From the NCBI RefSeq assembly GCF_001981305.1, contig NZ_MSCW01000007.1, positions 704,596-768,595 of the forward strand: a stretch of DNA of 64,000 nt, read 5' to 3'. This DNA comes from Marinobacter lutaoensis (GTDB lineage Bacteria; Pseudomonadota; Gammaproteobacteria; Pseudomonadales; Oleiphilaceae). Within the stretch, counting starts at the first letter, position 1. Each line of letters opens with the position of its first letter. The position numbers and the translations under genes are program-made. The notes under the pieces were generated by a model. It did no database searches, had not been told where the DNA came from, and saw only the letters and a list, made by a program, of their open reading frames with translations. Positions 25,400 to 34,649 of the stretch are shown here, piece after piece.

Positions 25400-26084
25400 G
25401 CAACTGGCCTTTGTACTTGTTGAACCCAAGGTTCCGGAAAACGTGGGCGCCGCCGCCCGGGCCCTGTGCACCATGGGCTTCGGCGACCTGTGGCTGGTCA
25501 ACTCGGACCTGCACACCCGCCCCGAGGCCCACTGGCTGGCCCACGGCAGCCGCCACATCCTCGACAACGCGCGCATTTTCCCCGATCTGGCGACGCTGCG
25601 GAACTCCGTAGACCTGCTGATCGGCACCTCCGCCAAGCCCCGGCATCAACGCCAGCACTGGCACGGCCCGGCCGACCTGAAACAGGCGTTGGCCAACAAG
25701 GGAGCGTCGGTGGCCCGTGCGGCGCTGCTGTTTGGTCGGGAGGACCGGGGCCTGGCCAACGACGAACTGGCGCTGTGCGACCTGCTCACCGGCATTCCCA
25801 TGCGGACCACCTACCCCTCCCTGAATCTGGCGCAGTCGGTGATGCTGTATGCCTGGGAACTGTCCGGGCTGCCGGCAGCCGCCGGGGACGTGTCCCCGGC
25901 CGGCGAGGATGGCCTGGCCGCCCTGCGCCAGCGTCTGGAACGGCTGCTGCCGGCGCTGGACACGCCGCGCGAGGGCAAGCTGGCACACTGGCTGTTCGAG
26001 CGGCTGCCGCTGCTGAGCCAGCGCGACATCGGCTTCGTCCACACCCTGTGCGGCAACGTCGAGCGGGCGTTGCGCCGAAAATAG
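25398..26084 (+). CDS. yjtD: SPOUT-class RNA 2'-O-methyltransferase, YjtD/TrmJ-like
   Basis: A 228-residue SPOUT enzyme that should methylate a ribose 2'-OH in tRNA or rRNA with S-adenosylmethionine. The N-terminal motif VEPKVPENVGAAARALCTMG, the central LLFGREDRGLANDELALCD and the knot motif YPSLNLAQSVMLYAWEL are all present. Length and order match E. coli YjtD (228 residues), a TrmJ paralog, better than TrmJ itself. CGGAGG precedes the ATG. It is divergent from the other methyltransferase, the start codons sharing a CATG palindrome, and convergent with dadA with no spacer. Target nucleotide unknown. Confidence 0.9.
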   Translation: MQLAFVLVEPKVPENVGAAARALCTMGFGDLWLVNSDLHTRPEAHWLAHGSRHILDNARIFPDLATLRNSVDLLIGTSAKPRHQRQHWHGPADLKQALANKGASVARAALLFGREDRGLANDELALCDLLTGIPMRTTYPSLNLAQSVMLYAWELSGLPAAAGDVSPAGEDGLAALRQRLERLLPALDTPREGKLAHWLFERLPLLSQRDIGFVHTLCGNVERALRRK

Positions 26085-27356
26085 CTATTCCTGGAAACGG
26101 CCGGGGCGAAAGGCGTCCAGGCACACCGCCGGCGGCTCGCCGTCGATCACCTGAGCAATGACATCGGCGCTGCCGGCGGACAGGGTCCAGCCGAAGGTGC
26201 CATGACCGGTGTTCAGGTACAGGTTGTCGCGGCCGCCACGGCCGATGATGGCGGGGCCGTCCGGGGTCATCGGCCGGAACCCGGTCCAGGTCTCCGCCGC
26301 ATCCAGGTCGGCGCAGCCCGGGTAGCGGGACATGACCGACTTGCGGATGGTGGCGATGCGCGCCTCCGGGATGTCCCGGTTGAAGTCCGCCAGTTCCACG
26401 AAACCGGTGGCCCGGAGCCGGTTGCCCAGGCGGGTGGAGACGACCTTGTAGTGATCGTCGTGGATGGTGCTGGTGGGCGCGTGCTCCGGGTTGCTCAGCG
26501 GCACGGTAATGCTGTAGCCCTTGACCGGGTAGATCGGCAGGGTCAGACCAAGGGGGCGCACCAGACTGGGCGACCAGCAGCCGGCACAGACCACGAAGGC
26601 GTCCGCGGCCACCCGCTCCCGCTCGCCCTCGGGTGTGCGGATCGTCACCGCCTCCACCCGGCGCTCGTCGGCAACCAGCCGCTCCACCTCGACGTTGTAG
26701 CGGAACGTCACGCCCCGCTGCGCGGCAACGCCGGCCAGGGCCTGGGAGAACCGGTGACAGTCGCCGGTGCCATCGGTGTCGTAGCTGAGCCCGCCGTAGA
26801 GCGGGCCGTCGCCCACCATGCCGGGTTCGGCCTCGCGCACCTGCGCCGGCGTCAGCAACCGGGACGGCACGCCCACCTCCGCCAGCAGCGCCTGAATACG
26901 CCGGTATTCCTGCAACGCCTCCGGCGTGCTGGCCAGGTGCAGGACACCGCGGTGCGCCTGGTCGAAGGCCAGCTCCAGCTCCTCCTCCAGCGCCAGGAAC
27001 CGGGCCCGACTGTGCATGCCCAGCCGCAGCATGGCCCGGCGATTCAGGCCGAACAGGCCCGGTGACCAAGCATAGCGCAGGGTCGCAAATAGGAAACGGA
27101 CCGCCTCCACCGACGGCGGCACCCGCAGCTTCAGGGGACCGTCCCGGCGCAGCAACCAGGGCAGAGCCTTGAACACCATGGCCGGGTCCGCCCAAGGGTA
27201 GACCACGCCGTAGGAGCGTTGTGCCGCGTTGCCCTTGCTGGTTTCGTTGCCGGCCCGGTCATGGCGCTCCAGCACCGTGACCTCGTGCCCCCTCCGGTTC
27301 AGTTCAAAGGCGGTGGTGACACCGACCACGCCGCCGCCGATAACGACAATACGCAT
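26085..27356 (-). CDS. dadA: D-amino acid dehydrogenase, DadA type
   Basis: A 423-residue FAD-dependent oxidoreductase that oxidises D-amino acids to 2-oxo acids at the membrane and passes electrons to quinone. Seen: the dinucleotide-binding start MRIVVIGGGVVGVTTAFELNR (G7-G12), the block NAAQRSYGVVYPWADPAMVFKAL, VCAGCWSPSLVRPLGL, and the C-terminal TGFRPMTPDGPAIIGR ... YLNTGHGTFGWT. Length fits DadA (416-434). AGGAGG precedes the ATG. An alanine racemase partner, common in other genomes, is not adjacent. It follows a PPK2-type gene in the same direction with a 28-base gap. Other D-specific FAD dehydrogenases are possible. Confidence 0.9.
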   Translation of the reverse strand: MRIVVIGGGVVGVTTAFELNRRGHEVTVLERHDRAGNETSKGNAAQRSYGVVYPWADPAMVFKALPWLLRRDGPLKLRVPPSVEAVRFLFATLRYAWSPGLFGLNRRAMLRLGMHSRARFLALEEELELAFDQAHRGVLHLASTPEALQEYRRIQALLAEVGVPSRLLTPAQVREAEPGMVGDGPLYGGLSYDTDGTGDCHRFSQALAGVAAQRGVTFRYNVEVERLVADERRVEAVTIRTPEGERERVAADAFVVCAGCWSPSLVRPLGLTLPIYPVKGYSITVPLSNPEHAPTSTIHDDHYKVVSTRLGNRLRATGFVELADFNRDIPEARIATIRKSVMSRYPGCADLDAAETWTGFRPMTPDGPAIIGRGGRDNLYLNTGHGTFGWTLSAGSADVIAQVIDGEPPAVCLDAFRPGRFQE

Positions 27357-27384
27357 GCACGCCTCCTGATCGACTGATGCCTTG

Positions 27385-28215
27385 CTACCTGACCCCGTTC
27401 TTCGCCAACAGCCGCCGGTACTCCGCCAAGACTTTCCGGTCCTCGTCCGGATAGGCGGGCGCCAGCCGCTTGAGCTGTTCGGCCACCATCGCGGCGACGA
27501 TCGCCCGCGTCTGCTCCTTGCGGTCGGCAGGCACCACGAACCAGGGAGCCTCCTCGGTGTGGGTCGCCGCCAGGGTCTCTTCGGCCAGGGCTTCATACTC
27601 CGCCCGGCGGACCCAGCCTTCAATATCGGATTTATCGAATTTCCAGCGCTTCCGGGGTTTGTCCAGGCGTGCCAGCAGGCGCCGCCGGTGTTCGTCCTCC
27701 GACAGGTTGAGCCAGACCTTCAGGATGGTGGTGCCCTCCTGTACCAAGTGGCGCTCGAATTCCCGGATCGACTGGTAGCGGCTGGGCCAATGGTAGGTGT
27801 CTTCCGGCCAGACCGGCCACAGACGTTCGCTGATCACCGCTTCATGGTGACTGCGGTTGAACGCCACCATATCCCCGAACCCAGGCAGGAACGGAACCAC
27901 CCGCCACAGGAAGTCGTGCCGGACCTCCTGGCCCACCGGCCGGCTGAACGACCAGGCGTGGAAGCCGGCCGGATCGGTGTAGGTGGCCAGGGTCCGAATC
28001 AGGCTGTCCTTGCCGCTGGTGTCGGTGCCGTGTACCACCAGCAACAGGGCCTGACGGCGGTTGGCCCACAGCCGGCGCTGGTATTCACCGATGTCCTCCA
28101 GACTCGCCTGCAGCGGCGGCAGCCGCACCGAATCGTCCAGCAACGTGGGGTAATCCGAAAACCGGGGCCGGTTCGTAGAAAACGCCCAGGACTGGCAAAA
28201 CCGTGAGATATCCAT
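27385..28215 (-). CDS. PPK2-family polyphosphate kinase
   Basis: A 276-residue P-loop enzyme that moves phosphate between polyphosphate and nucleotides. Walker A GTDTSGKD at 63-70, the lid region with NRSHHEAVI from 121 and KVWLNLSEDEHRRRLLARLDKPRKRWKF-type segments (arginines that grip polyphosphate) are present, as is YQSIREFERHLV. PPK2 enzymes fall in classes acting on NDP, NMP or both. The length (about 275) is in the class I/III range and the class cannot be settled by eye. The start is the ATG giving MDISRF. The frame extends 29 codons upstream without a good site. It lies just upstream of dadA. Confidence 0.85.
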   Translation of the reverse strand: MDISRFCQSWAFSTNRPRFSDYPTLLDDSVRLPPLQASLEDIGEYQRRLWANRRQALLLVVHGTDTSGKDSLIRTLATYTDPAGFHAWSFSRPVGQEVRHDFLWRVVPFLPGFGDMVAFNRSHHEAVISERLWPVWPEDTYHWPSRYQSIREFERHLVQEGTTILKVWLNLSEDEHRRRLLARLDKPRKRWKFDKSDIEGWVRRAEYEALAEETLAATHTEEAPWFVVPADRKEQTRAIVAAMVAEQLKRLAPAYPDEDRKVLAEYRRLLAKNGVR

Positions 28216-28330
28216 AGATGTCCTTACTCGGGAGGGTTTGGGTGAATGCGTGTGTAACCTGATAAACTCACCCCATCCACGTCCCAGAATAGCAGCCCCC
28301 ACCGGCGCTGCACGGAGCCGTCAACGAACC

Positions 28331-29140
28331 ATGAGCAAGACACGTCGCGAGATCCCGATTTTCGAGCACCCGATCATCGAGACCCACTGCCACCTGGATT
28401 ACCTGAAGGACCGCCCCCTGGCGGAGACCCTGGCGGAAAGCCGCCGCGTCAACATCGAGCGGATCATCACCATCGCCGTGGCCCCGGACAACCTGGCGGC
28501 CGTCCGCACCCTGTGCCAAGCGGCGCCCTGGGTCTACGGCACCCAGGGCATCCACCCCCACGAGGCCGAGCACTACACCGACGCGGTGGAACGGGAGATC
28601 CGCGAGCATGTTCCGAACCCGGACATCGTGGCGGTCGGGGAGATCGGCCTGGACTACTACTACGATCACGCCGACCGGGACGTGCAGCGCCAGGTGTTCC
28701 GGCGTCAGCTGCAGATCGCCTGCGACGCCGGCCTGCCGGTGGTGATTCACAGCCGGGAGGCGGACGAGGACACCATCGCTATACTGAAAGAATTCGAGCA
28801 CAGCCTGACCCGGCGCGGCGTCATTCACAGTTTCACCTCCGGCCCCGGGCTGGCCCGTTATGCGCTCGACCAGGGCTGGTGCCTGGGCTTCAACGGCATC
28901 ACCACGTTCAACAAGGCGGAGAATGTCCGGGACATTGTGCGCATGACGCCCATTGAGCAGATCCTGCTGGAAACCGACGCGCCCTTCCTTACCCCGGTAC
29001 CCTACCGGGGTAAGGAGAACGCGCCCTTCTACCTGCCGTTCGTGGCGGAGAAGATCGCGGAAGTGAAGGGGCTGGCGCTGGAACAGGTGGTGCGTCAGAC
29101 CTACCTCAACAGCCTGAGAACCTTCTTCCGGGAACCATGA
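28331..29140 (+). CDS. TatD-family metal-dependent hydrolase / deoxyribonuclease
   Basis: A 269-residue amidohydrolase-fold enzyme. The metal site is complete: HxH at 19-21 (ETHCHLDY), the glutamate of VAVGEIGLDYYY, the histidines in VVIHSREAD and IHSFTSG, and the aspartate in LLETDAPFLTPVPYRG. Known relatives are Mg-dependent 3'-5' exonucleases or D-aminoacyl-tRNA deacylases. AGCCGTC-type leader gives only a weak ribosome-binding site, but MSKTRREIPI is the sensible start. The HD-GYP gene begins inside its stop codon (ATGA), so the two are translated together. YcfH-like sequence. Confidence 0.9.
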   Translation: MSKTRREIPIFEHPIIETHCHLDYLKDRPLAETLAESRRVNIERIITIAVAPDNLAAVRTLCQAAPWVYGTQGIHPHEAEHYTDAVEREIREHVPNPDIVAVGEIGLDYYYDHADRDVQRQVFRRQLQIACDAGLPVVIHSREADEDTIAILKEFEHSLTRRGVIHSFTSGPGLARYALDQGWCLGFNGITTFNKAENVRDIVRMTPIEQILLETDAPFLTPVPYRGKENAPFYLPFVAEKIAEVKGLALEQVVRQTYLNSLRTFFREP

Positions 29141-30345
29141 TCAAGCGCATCCCCATCTCGGCCCTGAAGGTCGGCATGTACATCACCGACCTGAACAACG
29201 ACTGGATTCCCCACAACAGCCAGCGCAAACGGGGATTTATCCGCCGGGAGGAGACGGTCGAGACCATCCGCCGGATGGGGGTGACATTCGTTTACATCGA
29301 TACCGACCGTGGCCTGGACAGTGAGGACTCGGAGACCGCCGAGGCGGTGGACCGGGCCAATGAGGCGGCACTGCAGCGGGTTGGCGAGGAAACGCCGGCG
29401 CTGCAGGCCCGGGTGGCCCTGGCGGACGAACTGGAAATCGCCGAACGCATCCATGCCGAGGCCCAGGGCCTGGTGGGCAGTTTCCTGAACCACGTCAAAA
29501 TCGGCAGCGCCCTGGACGTGGCCCCCATCCACCGGCTGGCGGACGAGCTCCAGCAGTCGGTGCTGCGCAACCCCAACGCCCTGAGCTGTCTCGGCCGCAT
29601 CCGCGAGAAGGACAACTACCTGCTGGAGCACTCGGTCAACCTGAGTGTGCTCATGTCGCTGTTCGGCAACCACCGCAAGCTGCCGGCGGACGTGCTGCAC
29701 CAGACCGTCGTCGGTGCCCTGCTGCACGATCTGGGCAAGATTCTGACGCCGGACGACATCCTGCACAAGCCCGGGCGCCTGACCCCCGAGGAGTTCGAGG
29801 TGATGAAGCTGCACGCCCGCCACTCCCGCGACATCCTGGCGGCCACCGACGGCATCGGCGAGATCACGGTGATCACCGCCGCCCAGCACCATGAAAAGCT
29901 CGACGGCAGCGGCTATCCGGAGGGTCTGAAGGGCGAGGAAATTTCCGAATACGGCCGCATGGTGGCGATTACCGATGTCTACGACGCCATCACCGCCGAT
30001 CGCGTCTACCACAAGGGGATGACCCCAACCCAGGGGCTGAAGAAGCTGCTGGAGTGGAGCGGCGACCACCTGGACCCTGTGCTGGTCAAGGAGTTCATCC
30101 GCTGCGTGGGACTGTACCCGGTCGGCTCACTGGTGCTGCTGGAGAGCGGCCGGCTTGCCGTGGTGATCGAGAGCAACGAGCAGGACCAGCGCCTGCCGGT
30201 GGTGCGTATCATGTACCACACCCGGTTCCGGATGCCAGTTCCCGTGGAGACCCTCGATCTGTCGCGCCCCGGGTGCCACGACCGCATCATCCGGGCGGTG
30301 GACCCGGACGACTACCGGATCGATATCCGCAAGTTCATGACCTGA
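29137..30345 (+). CDS. HD-GYP domain cyclic-di-GMP phosphodiesterase with DUF3391
   Basis: 402 residues. A DUF3391 N-domain (about 1-130, IKRIPISALKVGMYITDL) precedes the HD-GYP domain: HSVNLSVLM, HDLGKI at 197, then HHEKLDGSGYPEGLKG with GYP from residue 259, then DVYDAITADRVYHKGM. All metal and GYP residues are present, so it should hydrolyse c-di-GMP to GMP. It is a soluble protein with no receiver domain. The ATG overlaps the tatD stop by four bases. It is convergent with the diguanylate cyclase gene that follows, which makes the opposing reaction. Confidence 0.93.
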   Translation: MIKRIPISALKVGMYITDLNNDWIPHNSQRKRGFIRREETVETIRRMGVTFVYIDTDRGLDSEDSETAEAVDRANEAALQRVGEETPALQARVALADELEIAERIHAEAQGLVGSFLNHVKIGSALDVAPIHRLADELQQSVLRNPNALSCLGRIREKDNYLLEHSVNLSVLMSLFGNHRKLPADVLHQTVVGALLHDLGKILTPDDILHKPGRLTPEEFEVMKLHARHSRDILAATDGIGEITVITAAQHHEKLDGSGYPEGLKGEEISEYGRMVAITDVYDAITADRVYHKGMTPTQGLKKLLEWSGDHLDPVLVKEFIRCVGLYPVGSLVLLESGRLAVVIESNEQDQRLPVVRIMYHTRFRMPVPVETLDLSRPGCHDRIIRAVDPDDYRIDIRKFMT

Positions 30346-30355
30346 ACCGGCGGCC

Positions 30356-32635
30356 TTATCCGTCCGCCAGCCCCTGGAACCGGCAGCAGCGGTTCCGCCC
30401 CTCCTGCTTGGCCCGGTACATGGCCTGATCCGCCTGGCGCAGCAGCTGATCTCCGTCCAGTTCCTCGCCCTGGGGGTACAGGGTGTAACCGATGCTGGCC
30501 GACACCTCCACCGTGTGGTTGGCCACCCAGACCGGCTCCGACACCACCCGCAGCATCCGTTCCAGCAGCCCGTGCAGCCGTTCCGGATGCTCCACGTTGA
30601 CCACCTGGGCCGCGAATTCGTCACCGCCCAGCCGGGCCAGGGTATCCTCCTCGCGCAGCTCCGAACGCATGCGACGGGCCAGTTCCTTCAGCAGCTCGTC
30701 TCCCGCCTCGTGACCGAAGGCGTCGTTGACCGGCTTGAACTCATCCAGATCGATGTAGATCACCGCCAGCTGGTAGCCCTGGCGCCGGGCCTGGGCCATG
30801 TTCTGCTGCAGCCGGTCGGCAAACAGAACTCGGTTGGGCAGCCCGGTCAGGGCATCGAAATGCGCCAGGGTCAGCAGCTTCTGTTCCTGGGCCTTGAGCC
30901 GGGTAATGTCCGCGAACACACCCACGAAATGGCGGATACGACCCCGATCGTCCGGCACCCCGCTGAGGGTCAGGGCGAGGATGCGACTGTCCCCCTTCCG
31001 GTGCCGGCAGCTGAACTCACCGGACCAGAAGCCCTGAGCCCGGGCCGAGGTGAACACGCCCGCGCCCTCCTCCAACGGCAGCGGCGGCAGCTGCCCGACC
31101 GCCTCCTGCCGGGAGCGGCCCGTGATCTCCACGTAGGCGTCGTTGACATCAATCACGTTGCCGTAGCGGTCGGTGATAAAGATCGCCTCCCGGGCGTGCT
31201 CGAATACGCTGGCCGCCATCCGTTGCCGCTGCTCGGCCTCCTTGCGCCCGGTGATGTCGTACCAGGCGCAGAGCACGTACGGTTCCGGCTCGCCCCGTTC
31301 ATGAATCGGCGCCAGGGTCATCTCCACCCAGACATCAGAACCGTCCAGGCGCCGGAACAGCCACTCGCCCCGCGCCACCTCCCCGGCGACCACCCGAGCC
31401 AGCAACGCCCCGGTATCCCGGCCCTCCGCCGACTCGCCGTCCCGGGGCAGAAACGCCGCCAGCGGCTGACCCAGCAGGGAACCCTCCCCCTCTGCCCGCA
31501 GCAGCTCGACCGCGGCACGGTTGCAATCCACGAACCGATCATCCCGCAGCACCAGCATGGGCTGCGGCCAGCTCTGCACCAGCCGCCGCAACCGCCGTTG
31601 CGCCAGCGACAACTCGCGCCGCTTCTTGCCCAGCCACAGGGTGGCCACGACCAGCATCAGCACCAGGGTGGCCACGGTGAGCAGCCAGGGCCGGTACTGC
31701 TGAAACACGTCGACCCAGGACACCAGCGGCACTTCGTCGTACGGCGCAATCCGCAGGCTCCGGGCCAGGTGCTCCACCGACTGGTAGTCGGCCGGCGGCG
31801 CGAAGCCGGCAATCCGGGCCGCCCGGGCCGCCGGGTGGTCCGGCTCCAGGGCGAACAGGGCCGAGGCGACCCGGCGCACCACCTCGCTGCGGACATGGGG
31901 CAGCGCCGCCAGGGGCCATTCCGGGTAAAGTCGGGTGGAGGCGATGTAGGGAAAGCCCGGCAGATTCTGGCGGTTCAGGACCCGGATCCGGGCCAGCAGG
32001 GCGCCGTTGTCCTCGGCCAGCTGTTCCAGAATGCCGGTGCGGATAAAGCCCGCGTCCGCGTCCCCGGACAGCACCGCCTTCAACACCCGGTCATGGCTGC
32101 CCACCAGCTTCAGGTGCGTTTGCCGGAACAGGTCGACACCGGCATCCCGGAGCTCCAGCGCCGGTGCCTGGAAGCCCCCCAGGAAATGGAACCCCGGGGT
32201 GGCGATGGTCTGGCCCGCCAGGTCCTTCAGGCTGGACAGGTCCGAGCGGTCGGCGGCGCTGAAGATCACCCCGCCGACGCTCTCGGTGGCCACCCCGCTC
32301 CGCTCCCGCACCAGGGTGGCCAGCACACCGGTCAGGCTGCGTTCGCTGCGGATCAGCAGGAAGTGGCTGGGGTTGGTGAGGAAAAAATCCAGCTGGTTGG
32401 CCGCCAGCGCCCGGTTCATGTCGTCCTGGCCCATCACCCGCAACAACACCGGCTGGCCTACCTTGTCCGCAAGGTAGTCGGCCAGGGGCTGGTAGCGTTC
32501 GCGAATGACGTGATCGGGGCGGTACGCGAAGACCCCGAAACGCAGCGCCGGATCTGACATGGCCTGCGCCGGCCAAGGCAGCAGCAGGGAGATCAGCAGG
32601 AGCAGGAGCGGGGCCAGACGCGGTCGAGGAGTCAT
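30356..32635 (-). CDS. Membrane diguanylate cyclase with PhnD-like periplasmic sensor, PAS domains and GGDEF
   Basis: 759 residues. A signal-anchor (about 8-26) leads to a periplasmic PhnD-type binding domain (about 30-305: LRFGVFAYRPDHVI, QLDFFLTNPSHFLL), then a membrane helix (about 318-338), two PAS domains (about 345-580) and a GGDEF domain with catalytic GGDEF at 670-674 and an RxxD inhibitory site just before it (REED). It should make c-di-GMP in response to a periplasmic ligand. The start is the ATG overlapping the stop of the upstream binding-protein gene by four bases. A preceding in-frame ATG is inside that gene. No EAL domain follows. Confidence 0.92.
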   Translation of the reverse strand: MTPRPRLAPLLLLLISLLLPWPAQAMSDPALRFGVFAYRPDHVIRERYQPLADYLADKVGQPVLLRVMGQDDMNRALAANQLDFFLTNPSHFLLIRSERSLTGVLATLVRERSGVATESVGGVIFSAADRSDLSSLKDLAGQTIATPGFHFLGGFQAPALELRDAGVDLFRQTHLKLVGSHDRVLKAVLSGDADAGFIRTGILEQLAEDNGALLARIRVLNRQNLPGFPYIASTRLYPEWPLAALPHVRSEVVRRVASALFALEPDHPAARAARIAGFAPPADYQSVEHLARSLRIAPYDEVPLVSWVDVFQQYRPWLLTVATLVLMLVVATLWLGKKRRELSLAQRRLRRLVQSWPQPMLVLRDDRFVDCNRAAVELLRAEGEGSLLGQPLAAFLPRDGESAEGRDTGALLARVVAGEVARGEWLFRRLDGSDVWVEMTLAPIHERGEPEPYVLCAWYDITGRKEAEQRQRMAASVFEHAREAIFITDRYGNVIDVNDAYVEITGRSRQEAVGQLPPLPLEEGAGVFTSARAQGFWSGEFSCRHRKGDSRILALTLSGVPDDRGRIRHFVGVFADITRLKAQEQKLLTLAHFDALTGLPNRVLFADRLQQNMAQARRQGYQLAVIYIDLDEFKPVNDAFGHEAGDELLKELARRMRSELREEDTLARLGGDEFAAQVVNVEHPERLHGLLERMLRVVSEPVWVANHTVEVSASIGYTLYPQGEELDGDQLLRQADQAMYRAKQEGRNRCCRFQGLADG

Positions 32636-33591
32636 GACAGGCGCCTCGGCAGGAAGGCGGGGTTGCACAGGCGGTCCTCGCCCAAGGGGGCGGGCAGCAG
32701 CCCTTCCCGGGTCAGCATCCGCGACAGGTGGCGGGCCACGGTCTCGATCCGTCCGTTCGGCGCCAGGTAGCGGTGGTTGCTGGACAGGTCCGGCAGCATG
32801 ACGCAGGCCAATGCCGCCTGGACGTCCTCGGGGCGGATGTTCTGGCGGGCGGCGACCCGGTACACCGCATCGTGGCGATTCCTGACCAGATGCTGCTGTC
32901 CGCGGAAATACGCCAGCACCAGATCCGTCACCAGCGCCGGGTCCTGCTCCGCTCGACGCCGCGTGACCACCAGCACGTCGAAGATGGTTTCCGGAATCTG
33001 GCGGCTGTCGAACAGACGCACGCCCCCGGCATCCTCCAGCAGCGAGGCTACCGGCTCGTAGCAGACCGAGGCCGCCACCCGCCCCTGCTGCCAGGCCTCC
33101 AGATGCCGGTCCACCGGCAGATCCACCACGGTCAGCCGGTCCCGGGGGATGCCGGAGCGCTCCAGCAGGCTGAGAAACAGCACACCGGAGGCGCCGTTCA
33201 TCTCCACCGCAACCCGCCGGCCCACCAGCTGTTCGACGCTGCCGATCTCCGGCCGGGCCACCAGCACATCGGCGCCCGCGGACACATCGGTGACCGCCAC
33301 CACATACAACTCGGTTCCCCGGGTGTGCACCCGAATGGCTTCGTCCAGGGTCAGCGCGGCGCCATCCAGGGCCCCCGAGGCCAAACCCGCCATCGAGTCG
33401 CCCGCCGAGCGGCCCCGGACCAGCTGCAGGGGCGCGGGCAACCAGCCGAATTCCTCCGCCAGGTACAGGGGTTCATAGCCGATCCAGGGATGAATGCCGA
33501 ACTTCAATGGCCGGGCCCGGCCACACCCGGTGCCCGTCATGGCAGCCACACCGGCGGCCACGCACATTCCCAAAAACCGGCGACGCTGCAT
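32632..33591 (-). CDS. NMT1/SsuA-type periplasmic solute-binding lipoprotein
   Basis: 319 residues. The N-terminus MQRRRFLGMCVAAGVAAMTG ends in a lipobox GTGC (Cys23), so it is lipid-anchored in the envelope. The RRxFLG start resembles a Tat signal. The body has the NMT1/THI5 binding-protein fold (FGIHPWIGYEPLYLAEEFGW, LDGAALTLDEAI, VAVEMNGASGVLFL), as in nitrate, sulfonate and taurine binders. No permease or ATPase gene lies next to it. Instead its stop overlaps the start of a membrane diguanylate cyclase, which suggests it feeds a ligand signal into c-di-GMP control. Ligand unknown. Family confident, role inferred. Confidence 0.87.
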   Translation of the reverse strand: MQRRRFLGMCVAAGVAAMTGTGCGRARPLKFGIHPWIGYEPLYLAEEFGWLPAPLQLVRGRSAGDSMAGLASGALDGAALTLDEAIRVHTRGTELYVVAVTDVSAGADVLVARPEIGSVEQLVGRRVAVEMNGASGVLFLSLLERSGIPRDRLTVVDLPVDRHLEAWQQGRVAASVCYEPVASLLEDAGGVRLFDSRQIPETIFDVLVVTRRRAEQDPALVTDLVLAYFRGQQHLVRNRHDAVYRVAARQNIRPEDVQAALACVMLPDLSSNHRYLAPNGRIETVARHLSRMLTREGLLPAPLGEDRLCNPAFLPRRLS

Positions 33592-33687
33592 CTAGGACTT
33601 CGACTCCCTGACTGGAATTCGGTACATGCTCCCTCAGTCTGATTCATCTTATCGGCAAATGCCCCAGCCGACTTGCCCACGGTCAAT

Positions 33688-34596
33688 TCAACCCAGCGAA
33701 AGCAGGACCGCCATCAGCACCGGCGACAGAAAGGACAGCAGGAAGCCGGAGGCAATCGCCACCGGCACGCAGGCCAGCCCGCCACTGCTGCGAATCACCG
33801 GCAAGGTGAAATCCATCGCAGTGGCGCCACCGTAGCCGATGGCCATGGCCGGCCGGGCACCGATCAGCAACGGGATGAGCGCCAGGGCGATGATCTCCCG
33901 AATGACGTCGTTGAGAAAGGCAACGCCGCCCCAGGCCGGCCCCAGGGCATCGCCAATCACGATACCAGAGAGCGAATACCAGCCAAACCCGGCACTCAGG
34001 GCCAGAACATCGTGCCAGGGCAAGGCCAGCACCGGCACCAGGACCAGCCCCGCCAGCAGCGAACTGGCCACCACGGTCAGGGCGATGCCCAGCCCCTGGC
34101 GGTTCACCAGCAGCCGCCGTAATGGCAGCCCGGCGTTCTTCAGCTGCAGGCCGATCAGGAACAGCAGCAGCATCAGGGCCCAGGTCGCCAGCGACTCCGC
34201 CCAGGGTACCGGCGGCAGCAGGAAGCGCCCTGCCAGCAGCCCTGCCAGCACCGCCAGCAACGGCTTCAGGCCCGCCAGGAACAGGCGCCGATAACCCGGC
34301 CGCCCGGCCTCGCCGGAGGTCGCCACCGTCATCGGCCGCAGACGATGGAACAGCCACAGGCCGGCCAGGTTACACACCAGCAGGGTGGACACCAGGGCGA
34401 ACACTTGCAGCGCCATGGTGCCCAGCTGCGACGCCAGCCCTTCCATCTGCCCCAGGCCGAGCCCGAGCAGGGCCAGGATAAAGTACACCAACGCCTCCAC
34501 GGTGTGGTGCACCAGGGTCATCAGCCGTCGGTTGTCGAGGGCGATGGCGAACCCCAGGAACAGGGGGGCCAGAATCAGCAGGGCTCCGGACAGCAT
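33688..34596 (-). CDS. lysO: LysO-family lysine exporter (DUF340)
   Basis: A 302-residue inner-membrane protein of about eight to nine hydrophobic helices. The pattern GFAIALDNRRLMTLVHHTVEAL at the N-terminus and GFGWYSLSGIVIGDALGPAWGGVAFLNDVIREI in the second half are signatures of LysO, which exports lysine and the toxic analogue thialysine. The conserved acidic residues in FLNDVIRE and the GYGGATAMDFTLP loop are present. The start ATG gives MLSGALLIL. The frame is open further upstream but that stretch is not protein-like. It follows the DUF2288 gene on the same strand with a gap of 53 bases. Call is good. Confidence 0.87.
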   Translation of the reverse strand: MLSGALLILAPLFLGFAIALDNRRLMTLVHHTVEALVYFILALLGLGLGQMEGLASQLGTMALQVFALVSTLLVCNLAGLWLFHRLRPMTVATSGEAGRPGYRRLFLAGLKPLLAVLAGLLAGRFLLPPVPWAESLATWALMLLLFLIGLQLKNAGLPLRRLLVNRQGLGIALTVVASSLLAGLVLVPVLALPWHDVLALSAGFGWYSLSGIVIGDALGPAWGGVAFLNDVIREIIALALIPLLIGARPAMAIGYGGATAMDFTLPVIRSSGGLACVPVAIASGFLLSFLSPVLMAVLLSLG

Positions 34597-34649
34597 GGCA
34601 TCCTCGGTATCGAATACTGGGAAGGGGCGCGGAGGCGCCCGCGGTGGCG

